A DNA stretch of 64,000 bases from Scilla litardierei. Its lineage: Eukaryota; Streptophyta; Magnoliopsida; Asparagales; Asparagaceae. Both the position numbers and the translations under genes were made by a program. Shown piece by piece: positions 53,900-64,000 of this stretch. The DNA lies in NCBI GenBank assembly GCA_030789695.1, contig CM061142.1:569213281-569277280 (forward strand). Direction: 5' to 3'. The notes beneath the pieces are model-generated. The model made no database searches. It was given only the letters and a program-made list of their open reading frames with translations, and was not told the origin of the DNA. Positions within the stretch are counted from its first letter, which is position 1. Each line of letters starts with the position of its first letter.

Positions 53900-55540
53900 A
53901 TGGGAAGCCAGGAAGGTGTTTGGATAAAAAACACACTTGTCGACAACTTATTCACGTTTCATTTTGCTACTAAATGTGACAATTATAAATATCGTTCCAT
54001 ACTCCATTGCCTGAAGCAAATGTAGAGATTGGCCAAAAATGTGGAACAAGGCAATAATAAGCTTAGCTGGACTCGCTTATGAAACGTGAAGTGTTTGGAC
54101 CATAAGTCTTGATATCAAAAGATATCAAACTTGTGGGCATAATGAGTATTGAATAAACACAAATAATAAATAAATAAAATCGTTTGCTATATGCAACATG
54201 CTATAGCTTAGAGGTTTATTTCGCTGAAACCAGAAAGTAATCATGTAAGATGAGCTTTACTCACTTACAAAATTATATAAACTGATGCATCAGGCTCCCT
54301 GATTATGTTTGTGACATTCCTGCGATTGGCAAAGGAAAATTTGGTTTTTTGCTGTTATGGATGTTTGACAGCATACACTTATGGATTTATTCCTAATTTC
54401 CTCACTTACCTAGATAGACTTTGAGCTATTTAATGAAATAAATAAATTACAACCAAGAGAGTTCCTTAAATCAAACAAGGACTCCTACTAAAGGTTGCTT
54501 TTGCATTTTTAAAAAGAGCAAAGAAAATGATTTGAGATTACATTTGCAAATGACTCAAATCTCCTGAAGAGAAACCTGAAATAGCTGTTTAAGCCTAACT
54601 ATCAAATATGATATGTACCACCTAGGCAAAAATCTTGGCTTATAGAATTATCATCCTGAAGATGAAACCATCATCCAGAAAATGAATGATCATCCAGAAG
54701 ATGAAACCATCATCCACACGATGAATGGCCATTCAGAAGATGAATAATCATCCAGAAGATGAAAACATCATCCAGAAGATGAATTATCATCCCGAAGATG
54801 AAAAACATGTGACATTAAACTTCATACACCCGAAGTTGATGAAGAAATATGGGCAATGCAATCCACTAAATACACCTATTGGTTGTATGGATGCACATTA
54901 AGACCCATTTCGTTCACTGGAAGACGTGAAGGATATCATAGGTCCTGAAGTGCATTACTTGCGTGTTTTTGGTACACTCCTTTATATGGCCAACTGCACG
55001 CGTCTCTAGAGAGCGTTGACAGTAAATTTGTTAGCCAGATACAGTGCAGCATCTGCATCGTACCACTGGACCAAAGATATGTAGCTTCTGCGCTACCGTT
55101 AAGGGTCAAGGATCATCCTCTATGTTAAATGTATCTACAGATACATGTTACAGCTTATCGCAATGACTACCACAAAGGAACGACCAACTCCTTGAGACCT
55201 GCAAAGTATGCTTCTAAGGCAACATCAATCCCACCATTTCGATAGGCTCATCATCCAAGAAGCAAATCATGAGTATGCACATGCAGGTCCTGCAGTATCT
55301 CGCAGGCACAGTGACGACTGGGTCAGAGACGTGAAGCTATCTATCGAGTCTACAGACCACTCCTCTTCAGAAGATCTCCTTAAGATTCAGTAGCTAACAT
55401 AAATGAATGATACTTGTATAAATGAGCGATACATGTATAGATCAGTGATGTTTTGTATTTTGTACTTATTCTCGGAATATTTTAAGAGATTGATGTATAG
55501 TTTCCTAGTAGATCTGTAAGCTTGTAGCTTGTACAGATCA
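53900..55540 (+). pseudogene. Heavily decayed Copia pol (RT start and RNase H)
   Basis: Around 54055-54105 the plus strand can be read as LDSLMKREVFGP, matching the conserved start of Copia RT (family LDSLNKRRVFGP). Around 54905-55040 the words DIIGPEVHYL, GTLLYMANCTR and NLLARYSAAS match the RT/RNase H boundary of Copia. Many stops and frame changes intervene. A region of 16-18-bp repeats (54640-54810) lies between them. The relic is far older than elements A-F. Confidence 0.75.
54640..54810 (+). repeat. Short tandem repeat CATCCAGAAGATGAA in the Copia relic
   Basis: About nine imperfect copies of an 18-bp unit (ATCATCCAGAAGATGAAA), each a near-palindrome (CATC...GATG). It probably expanded in place within the dead element. 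Confidence 0.75.
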
Positions 55541-55560
55541 GAGGGAGCGAAATGAGTGTT

Positions 55561-55800
55561 GTACTCTTTTTCCTTAGCTATTGGTTTTTTCCCACTGAGT
55601 CTTCCATAGCTAAAGGTTTTAACGAGGCAACCTTATTGACTCTGGATCCAGAAGTATCCACTCCTAAATGCTTCTACAAATCAGGAGAAGTTATGGAGAA
55701 CTGTACTCTTTTTCCTTGGCTATTGGTTTCTCCAACTAGGTTTTCCATAATTAAAGGTTTTAACGAGTCAGTAATCCCTAACTTAGGATCTAGAAGTATC
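55561..55800 (+). repeat. Tandem duplication of the Copia relic's 3' segment
   Basis: GTACTCTTTTTCCTTAGC...TAAAGGTTTTAACGAGGCA at 55561-55628 recurs at 55707-55773, about 146 bp apart. Such TTTAACGAGGCA text is typical of the 3' end of many plant Copia elements. Confidence 0.65.
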
Positions 55801-55882
55801 CACACCTTATGATACTCATAAGCACTATGGATCCTGCAGTATTCATATGTTAAGTATACAACGATGGTTAGATAATGGGACG

Positions 55883-56039
55883 TGTTATGAATGGTCTTAG
55901 AACCTTTGGTATCCAAGACACTTAGTATCCAACCATGAGTGTAACAATGAATGTAAAGCTACTTAGTATTCTTCTCTATGTAATAGTACTCTATATAAAT
56001 ATAGTCTATGACATCCACCATAGAAATTGATTCTCAACA
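55883..56039 (+). repeat. Candidate short 3' LTR of the Copia relic
   Basis: Starts TGTTATGAATGG after a purine-rich ATGGGACG, contains TATA CTATATAAATA (55991-56001), ends TTCTCAACA. No 5' partner was found, so the call rests on order and typical motifs. It ends about 415 bp before the ELP1 start codon. Confidence 0.45.
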
Positions 56040-56454
56040 GCATATATGTGTTTTCATTTCGGGTGAGATGGCACATTCATGTACGAAATGATGTCCCATA
56101 GAACAAAAGATGCCACATGAGAGAAATCGTTTGCTCCAATTGGACATTGTAACGGTAGACCAGCTGCCAAGGAAACGAACACGAGTAAAGCTTCGAGATT
56201 AAACTCCCAAAGAGGAAGGCCGAAAGCCGGCCCAGTTAACGAAAGGATCGGGTTTGTTCGAAAGACTGGCCCACTGGAGCATCGTCTCCCAAGGGGCAAA
56301 AACCCTACTCTCTCCCTCAATGCGCGGGGACGGACCAAAACCCCGTGCCCTCACAACACTCCCTTCTTTCTCCATTCTCCGATTCATTCACAGCAGAATC
56401 TAGGGCGTCCAAAGTTTATTCTTAGCGCCAGTTCTTCCCCAATTCCTAAGAGAG
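56040..56454 (+). promoter_or_regulatory. Probable promoter and 5' UTR of ELP1
   Basis: The 415 bp between the Copia relic and the start codon become CT-rich from about 56280. An AAAACCCTAC telo-box-like motif is at 56299 and pyrimidine tracts typical of plant leaders are at 56350-56440. No canonical TATA is seen in the last 250 bp. The TATA in the candidate Copia LTR (55991) is the nearest upstream one. Confidence 0.5.
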
Positions 56455-59400
56455 ATGAAGAATCTGAAGATTTCTACGGCTGCATCGTTTGATATCGATC
56501 TGCAATCGGAGGGCGAGTCCATCATCTGCTCCGCTTTCGACGTCGAGCGCAATCGCGTGTTCTTCGCCTCTTCGGCCCATTTTGTCTACGGCCTTCAGCT
56601 CTCTTCGTCTCATGTGAGCAGCTCGAATCTCCTCACTAATTAGACTTCAAATTATCGCTGCGGTTGGTGTTAATTTGAGTTATTCTTGTAAAATGGGATG
56701 CAAGGCTGGCTATATTCATCAAAGCTACTACTTTATAGCAGCTTGTCTTTTTCCCCCCAAAGATAGAATTTTTACCGGAGAAAATTTGAAATAAAGTTGT
56801 TTTATTTGTTAATGCATAAAATCAATTAAGCCCAGTTTTGGAACGGCTGTAGCAAAAATGCCTACTAGGATTGGATATTGACAACATTCAATTTTAGGCC
56901 AAAATTTTTAATTTCGGGGCTAAGTTAACTATAAAATTTTGAAGTATGGTGACTAACATCCGTTCCCAGACGACCTAAATTTTATTTATCTATCGGCCAC
57001 AAGCACAAGGTACGCCCTGTCTTCTGTTTGATTTTTGTTTAAGTTCAGTCCCAAATGCAATTTCTGTTCTCTTAACCGAACATGCCTCCAAAGTTACAAC
57101 CAACATAATGAGAAGAATTTCCCACAATTTTCATGCTTTTAGAATCGTTTTATTTTATAACTTGTGCAAAAACTGGCCATATATATTTTTAGTTAGTGAT
57201 AGTTGCAATTCTTTGTTTTTTTGAGGAGATGGGCAAAATTACCCAAGTTATTAATAGATGATCACGAATACAAACTGGTAGTGATAGTTGCACTTACGAA
57301 TTGCAGGCATTAGCGGAAAAAAATTAATTTTGAGAAAAGAATATTCCTTATTTATTTGGAAATCCAAAAAAAAAACACAAATTGTTTCTTTCTTCTTTTC
57401 TTTTCTTTTCTTTTCTGTTTTTGAGATTTGGTGTTTATGACAAATAAAACTTTCTTACGAATGTCTCCTGTTGCAGAAAGGAAGGTCAGGGAGTAAAGCT
57501 CTTTTATCTGCGTACACCGAGCAAATAATTTTGGAACCAGATGATAGTGTGGTAGCTATGGACTATTTGATGGAGAAAGAGGCATTGCTAATTGGAACAT
57601 TAAATGGATGCCTTATATTGCTCACTGTAGACATCAAAACAACTGAAATTGTTGGACGGGTGGAGGGTGGTGTGAAGAACATCTCTTCGAGTCCGGATGG
57701 AGCTCTTCTTGCTGTGACAGCTGGTCTAGGGCAGTTGCTAGTTATGACTCATGATTGGGAAGTATTGTATGAGACTGACCTTGACCATCCACTTTCTGAG
57801 GTAAGTTGCTTTTATTCTTTCTAGATCTTACATATTATGATGCTAGAGTTTGGTGTGGTTTAAGTGGCGTCATTTGTATTTTCCTGTTTGGTGATACCTC
57901 TGGCGAACTTAATGTCAACTATCATGCTTATGCTCATGCACCAATTCATTATCAAAGATTTGCATATTTTCTGTTGTGCATGTGTCCCTCATACAGAGGA
58001 TGTGGTAGCACTATGGGCCTTTTCTCCCTTTCCCTTGTCCTTTCAATGAAGGGAGCTACTATTTACACTACACAATTTGGTAAACAGATTACATTATAAG
58101 CACACTACATTGCTAATTTGATTTTTCTTAAAATTGCTAAGCACATTACAATTAATTTTAATTATGCGCTCCAGCTCTCCCCCTCTCCTTAGTGCACCAC
58201 ATTCTCTTCCTCTCGCATTGGATGCCTCATCATCATCATCATCCTCTCCCCATACACTCCTCACGCCGCACCGCCACTGCCTTTCCTCCTTCTCCTCCAC
58301 ATCCCGGGCAAATGAATTGGTTGCATGTGTACTAATACCCACACACCATTTGCCCTGCTCGGGTTCTAAATCCCGAGTACTATTCATTCATTTGATTTTG
58401 TACTAATTTAATTCAAATGAATAGTTTATATTTATTATATATGTGTGTGCGCGTGCGCGCGCGCATGCATGTGCAAGGAGCAGTCTTCATTCACCTGATG
58501 TAGGTATCTGTATCTCCCATATGATTTGATTCATGCTTGCGGTGAGTAGGATTCATTCATTTGATTTTGTACTAATTTAATTCAAATGAATAGTTTATAT
58601 TTATTATATGTGTGTGTGTGCGTGCGTGCGTGCAAGGAGCATGCTTCATTTGAGTTTGTACTAATTTAATTCAAAAGAGCTGGCTTCGTTCACTTGATAT
58701 TCACCTAATGTAGGTATCTATATCTCCCATATGATTTAATTCATGAATGCGGTGCTTGGGCCCCGAGGCCCGAGCATCAAATATGGAGCTCGGGCCTGTA
58801 GGTCTGAGCGTCACATTTGACACATCCCTAAAAACTGAGCACATCAAAATGCATGTATTTAAATTATATTTTGGTGTTAATTGATTTTTTAAATTAAAAT
58901 GAGCTCATATGTGGTGTTCATAAATGATTGATTCAGATTAGTTTTATTGTTCACAATTTGATCGTAAGTGATTTTTTTGGGTTCAGTGTTGATTGTAATA
59001 TATATTTTTGGGTTGAGTGTTTGTTGGGTTTAATTATACACACTGGGGAAGAGGTTGTGAGAGGAGGAAAGGAGGCGGGGAGAAAAGGAGGAGGATGCGG
59101 GTGCTGGCGGCCACGTGAGGAGGATGGGACTGTGGCTGGAGAAGTGTAGAATATTCATAATTGAGAGGTGTGCGGATGAGAGAAAAAATGTTAAAAAACG
59201 GCGATGTTAGCTAATGATATAACATGGATTAAGACAAATGCAAACTTGTAAATAAAGTGTAGTGTGTTTAGTATTTTTTGTAGTGTAAATAGAAGCTCAT
59301 CATATCCTTTCAACTAACATGAACTGACCATCTATATTAGTCAAATGCTTTTATTGAAGCATTGATTTCAGATGTTGTTTTACTTTTATTGGTTTCGTTT

Positions 59401-62400
59401 ATAGTTAATGAAGTCATTTATACTGGATTGCTTGCCTAGATGTCTGTTTGCAACATGCACTTAAGTTAATAAGTCTGTGCTTCATCAGTTGATTAAATTT
59501 ATTACCAGAATGGTATAAAATGCGATATGGATGATTCTTCTCATAATCAATTCGAAGCAACTATTTCTTGGAGAGGTGATGGAAAATATCTTGCTACTCT
59601 AGGAGGACTTCACGATTCTTCCTGTTTACAAAAGATTAGGATTTGGGAGCGAGAATCTGGCACTTTGCATTCTTCTTCCGGGTCAAAGAAATTCATGGGA
59701 GCCTCCTTAGATTGGATGCCCAGTGGAGCTAAATTGGTGGCAGCATATGATAGGAAGCATGAAGATAAGCCTCCTCTAATCGTTTTCTTTGAAAAGAATG
59801 GACTTGAGAGGAACTCATTTAGCATTGATGAGCCAGTAGAAGTCAATATGTTGAAATGGAACTGTAATTCAGACCTTCTTGCTGCTTCTGTTTCTTATGA
59901 TAGTTATGATGCCATAAAAATTTGGACCTTTAGCAACTACCATTGGTACTTAAAGCAGGAAATACGATACTCAAAGTTAGATCAAGTAAAGTTCATCTGG
60001 GATCCAACAAAGCCATTGCAGTTACTTTGCTGGACTCGTGGTGGCAAGATTATGGCTTACAACTTCCTTTGGGCGACTGCTGTCACGGAGACATCCACTG
60101 CATTGGTTATTGATAATTGCAATGTATTAGTTACACCCTTTTCCATTTCCCTCATGCCACCGCCTTTGTCTTTGTTCACGTTGAAATTTTGTAGTGCTGT
60201 TCAGGACATTACTTACCTTAGTAAAACTTCAAAGAACTATTTTGCTGCATTCCTGTCTGATGGTAATTTATGCATTACTGAGCTCCCCAGAACTGATACA
60301 TGGGAGCAGTTTGAAGATAAAAAATTTATTGCTGAAGCATCATCCCCTGACCTGAAAATTGGAACACTTATGCATCTGACGTGGTTAGATTCACACATTT
60401 TGCTTGGTGTATCATGCTGCTTGGCGTATAACTGTACAGACACTTCATTTAGGGGCAATGTACTTGATTGTCAACATTCAGAATGTTCCCATGGTTATTC
60501 TTTGATTGAGATTGAACTTGAATGTTCGGAGGATTCCATGCCTGATTCAGTGAGTTCTTCTGGTTGGCACACAAAGGTTTCCAAGCGCTTGTCTTTGGAA
60601 GGGCCTGTTATCAGTATTGTCCGGAATCCTGCCAAAAAATGCTCAGCTTTTGTTCAAATGGTTGGTGGTTCCATTCTTGAGTATTTGTCAAATACAGGTT
60701 CTTTGGGGGAGTCTATAGGGTCACATTATCCTGAGCCTGATTCTGAAAATGGATTTTCATCGTCATGTCCATGGATGAAAGCAGTTTCTGTATGTGACAA
60801 TGGCATTGTGAAACCATTAGTTTTTGGGCTTGATGACAATGGTAGGCTGCATGTTGGGAGGAGAATATTATGCAACAACTGTAGCAGTTTCTCATTTTAC
60901 TCCAAAGCTGGCATTGCTGTAGAGGGAGTTGTTACACACTTGCTGCTTATCACCAAGCAGGATTTGCTGTTTATTATCAGTGTAGATGACATTTTGCATG
61001 GTAATCTAGATGTAAAATTTGAATGGCACAACATCATCCCGAATCGGGGAAAAGAAAACAAAGACTATCTATATATTTGGGAAAGAGGGGCAAAACTAGT
61101 TGGCGTTATCCATGGGGATGAGGCTGCTGTTGTTTTGCAAACCAACCGTGGTAACTTGGAATGTATTTATCCTAGGAAACTTGTCCTCGTTTCTATAATC
61201 AATGCTTTGGTTCAACAGCGTTTCAAAGATGCATTGCTCATGGTAAGGCGACATAGGATAGATTTTAATGTGATAGTTGATTGTTGTGGTTGGCAAGCAT
61301 TCATTGAATCAGCTACTGACTTTGTTAGTCAAGTAAATAATCTCAGCCACATTACAGAATTTGTTTGTTCAATAAAGGATCCGGATGTCATGGATACTTT
61401 ATACAAGAATTATATTTCTATTGGGACCTTGCCTCGAGCTAGAGAAAATTCCCAGGGTCTTGGTACAAATAGTAAGGTTTCATTGGTGCTGCTGGGCATT
61501 CGAAAGGCTCTCCTGGAACATGTAGACGAAAGTCCAGCACGAGAGCTATGTATATTGACCACGTTAGCTCGGAGTGAGCCCCCTGCTTTAGAAGAAGCAC
61601 TGGCCAGAATAAAAGTGATGCGTGAATTGGAATTGTCAGGTTCTGATAATAGTCGGAGGAATTTATATCCTTCCTCTGAAGAGTCTTTAAAACATCTCTT
61701 ATGGTTGACAGATTCAGATGCTGTTTATGAAGCAGCTTTAGGCCTATATGATTTGAACCTTGCTGCCATTGTAGCATTGAATTCTCAGAAGGATCCAAAG
61801 GAATTCCTTCCTTACCTCAAAGGATTGCAAAACTTGCAACCTATTGTCATGAAGTACACTATTGATCTAAAATTGTGCAGACATGAGAGGGCACTTAAAC
61901 ACATTGTATCTGCAGGTGATGACTACTATGAAGATTGCATGAATCTCATGAAGAATAATCCTGAACTTTTCCCACTGGGTCTTCAATTATTCACCAACAA
62001 TTTCAAGAGGATTCAAGTCATGGAGGCATGGGGCGATCATCTTCACGAGGAAAAACTTTTTGAAGACGCTGCTTCAACTTATCTATGTTGTTCCTCATTT
62101 CAGAAGGCCTTGAAAGCATACCGTGCTTGTGGTGATTGGAAAGGCATGCTTACTGTTGCTGGAATCCTGAAACTTGGAAAGGCAGAAGTTCTCCAGCTAG
62201 CAAATGAGCTCTGTGAAGAATTTCAGGCACTTGGAAAGCCCGCTGAGGCTGCTAAAATCGCACTGGAGTATTGTGCAGATGTTGCTAGAGGCATTGGATA
62301 CTATATAATGGCACGAGAATGGGATGAAGCTCTCAGGATTGGCTATATGCATGAACGGGATGATCTTGTCTCTAATGTCAAAGATGCAGCTCTGGAATGT

Positions 62401-62600
62401 GCCAGTACAATGATATCTGAATATAAGGAGGGGGCAGAGAAGGTAGGCAAATATTTGGCTCGCTATCTAGCAGTGCGTCAGAGAAGATTAGTCCTTGCTG
62501 CTAAAATTCAGGCTGAAGACAGTTTAGTAAATCATACTGATTACGATACTGTTTCCGAAGCCAGTAGTAACTTAAGTGGCATGAGCGCGTACACCATGAG
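56455..62600 (+). CDS. ELP1: Elongator complex protein 1 (ELP1/IKI3), 3' end outside window
   Basis: ELP1 is the largest scaffold subunit of the Elongator complex, which modifies wobble uridines of tRNA; in Arabidopsis it is ELO2/ABO1. Three exons: 56455-56613, 57477-57800, 59509-62600, with GT-AG introns of 863 and 1708 bp. The first two junctions are in phase 0. The third donor ATGAG|GTATGC leaves phase 2. The start MKNLKI and FFASSAHFVY match plant ELP1. Exon 3 has WD40-type text (ISWRGDGKY, WMPSGAKL, NHWYLKQEIRY), then the helical TPR-like part (NLECIYPRKLVL, RRHRIDFNVIVD, ALGLYDLNLAAIVALNSQ, KPAEAAKIALEYC, YLARYLAVRQRR). About 1191 codons are present of roughly 1300. The C-terminal basic and dimerisation region is missing, so further exon(s) must lie past 64000. 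No damage is seen in the exons. Confidence 0.95.
56614..57476 (+). other. ELP1 intron 1
   Basis: Begins GTGAGC, ends TTGCAG. AT-rich, with a CTTTT tract at 57386-57418 just before the acceptor region. No gene inside. Confidence 0.9.
58059..59292. mobile_element. Candidate 1.2-kb inverted-repeat DNA transposon in ELP1 intron 2
   Basis: CTATTTACACTACA at 58059-58072 is the exact reverse complement of TGTAGTGTAAATAG at 59279-59292, and partial similarity extends inward. The CACTACA within the ends recalls CACTA-type termini. Flanks share AGCT (58055-58058 region and 59294-59297), a weak duplication. No transposase. It contains a GC-rich stretch (58160-58320), two 169-bp tandem copies starting at 58382 and 58551, and TG/CG microsatellites. 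Intron 2 keeps normal splice sites. Confidence 0.55.
58382..58740 (+). repeat. Tandem 169-bp duplication with TG/CG microsatellites in ELP1 intron 2
   Basis: ATTCATTCATTTGATTTTG begins at 58382 and again at 58551, followed by AATTCAAATGAATAG and GTGTGTGCGCGTGCGCGCG-type tracts (58440-58470, 58609-58635), then TAGGTATCTRTATCTCCCATATGATT in each copy. Confidence 0.75.
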
Positions 62601-64000
62601 GTATGCTTCTTATTTCTTCTAGATACTTCTGTGTGTGTTCTTGTGTTAGCTCCCTTTGTTGGTTTTATCTAAGATATAGTCCATGATGCTATTTGTCTTG
62701 TGTGTTTTTGTTTGAAATATTTACTACTCATTTTTTACTATATACTAGCTAATCAGTTTTAAAATGCATATATAATAACCAGATTATAGAAAGCTACGTT
62801 CACTGCCACCTATATTGTTGGAAATTACATCTAGTTATCTGGAATTGTGCAAAACGGCAGTTTGGGACAGTGGGAGTATTTGAAAACATTGCGTTTGCCC
62901 AGTCTGTTATTGTAACTGTTCTGACATGTTTACTAGGGGTACGTGGTTCAAAACATGGTCATCTGAAAGTAGTATGATAACTTCAATTAGGGCGATCATC
63001 AGATGGAGGGCACGGTTAACCCAAATTTATACCTGGAGCTGATGTTATTCATACTTTAAAAATGCAAATTGCATGTTGTTTATTACGAATATAAATTGTT
63101 GGATGTTAAAAGCCAGTTTCTTCTAATTCAGGCCACAACTTGCTTGCTTTTATTCACATGCATGACAGGCTTCAGCCTTTCTGCCAATATTAAAAAGAGG
63201 TCACATTACGTCTAAATTACAAGCCTTATTCTGACTTCTCTATGGGTTTAGTAATTCCAGAGCTTCTTCTGTTGTGTCATGTGAGCAAAATAATCATTTG
63301 TAACAAACTTAATCATTCAATGAAACGTCTATGTGTTTTGGTGCTGTTTGTTTGATGCTTTCATTACTGTTTGATTACATTTTGGTCTTGCTTTTTCTGT
63401 GATATGATAGCCTGATTGAAGTAATTGCTTTGTTTAATTGTTAGGACACGATTGATATTCAAGGGGAGGCATTGAATGTGATGAATTCTAGAAGTTGCAC
63501 TAAGGATTATAATGTCCAACCAGATGCATACGCCAATAAATATTAAAAGAGAGTTTGAGTTGTACTGAAGACTCGAGAATAATAATAGGTTGATGAAAAT
63601 ATTAATTAGAGATTGAAATGAAGTTTCGAAAAAGCTTGTATAAATATTGTTGGTCATACTACGAGGACAACTAGGGCAAATAGTTCTTCTGTGATGACTT
63701 GTCCAAGCATGGAAATGTGCAATTTGATAAATAACTTGGCAGTGGAGTCCACTGCATTGGATTATGTATTTGTTAAACCATGGCCAATTTTAACATTCCT
63801 CCTACTTATCAACCCTTATTCGCAAAGTTGGTTCATAATATTTGCATCTGGTTTAACATCTGCTGCGTCTGGGGGAATGTTTGTTAATATTCTATTCTAC
63901 TGTTCTTGGTATACAAAAAATTCAATAAAAATGCTATGGTGAACACAAACCTTTGATTCAAAATCTTTTGGCAGAACTAGTTGTATTCTATGACCTAAAC
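62601..64000 (+). other. Start of ELP1 intron 3, to window end
   Basis: Begins GTATGC. I find no sequence encoding the conserved ELP1 C-terminal exon up to 64000. The 63691-63942 frame is AT-rich and without known motifs. CAAGGGGAGGCATTG at 63460 resembles a retroelement polypurine tract, but nothing else supports an element here. Confidence 0.6.

Noticed and set aside
63691..63942. 83-codon frame at the right end
   Set aside because: AT-rich, no family motif, inside a probable ELP1 intron.

Overview
This window is nuclear DNA of a flowering plant, probably one with a large, repeat-rich genome. The evidence is a host gene with plant-type introns (an ELP1/IKI3 homologue) at the right end and about 50 kb of nested plant LTR retrotransposons of the Tekay/Del, Athila, Tat-like and SIRE/Maximus-like Copia types. 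I cannot name the species. There are no bacterial, organellar, tRNA, rRNA or CRISPR features.

Layout. (A) 1-8092: a very young, non-autonomous Tekay-like Gypsy element whose 5' LTR is cut by the window edge. (C) 8093-8724 plus 21583-22781: one Tekay-type LTR split in two. (B) 8725-21582: an Athila-lineage Gypsy element on the minus strand inserted into LTR C, with a perfect CCAGG target duplication. It has pol and a long ATHILA-family ORF but no gag or protease. (F) 22819-50785: an old non-autonomous Tat-like element with an ATATA duplication that carries an intron-less fragment of a plasma-membrane H+-ATPase. (E) 25882-47939: a SIRE/Maximus-like Copia element on the minus strand, with a CCAGT duplication, inserted in F. 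(D) 28581-38383: a Tekay chromovirus on the plus strand, inserted three codons before the stop of E's extra ORF. 50791-56039 is AT-rich DNA holding a decayed Copia element. 56455-62600 holds three exons of the host ELP1 gene; its last exon or exons lie past 64000.

Insertion order read from the nesting: F, then E, then D on the right; LTR C, then A and B on the left. LTR pairs of A and B differ at very few positions, those of D and E at more, those of F at many.

The most unusual signal is regulatory. The LTRs of D (Gypsy) and E (Copia) carry the same roughly 88-nt module in the same orientation relative to transcription. It is built from TAGTCGGTC/GACCGACTA inverted repeats, is tandemly repeated, and sits just upstream of the TATA box. 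Athila element B has an analogous array of CACTCGGCCGAGTG palindromes in the same place. B and E each repeat their own array a second time inside the element, upstream of their extra 3' ORF, which suggests a second internal promoter. Other new-looking signals are a 114-bp candidate spliceosomal intron at D's gag/pol junction whose retention would stop translation after Gag, and several families of hairpins with constant loops and compensating stems: five in B's LTR, two types in Tekay LTRs C and D, and a tandem array in F.

All calls are from reading the sequence; no search was run. LTR differences were counted by eye and are approximate.
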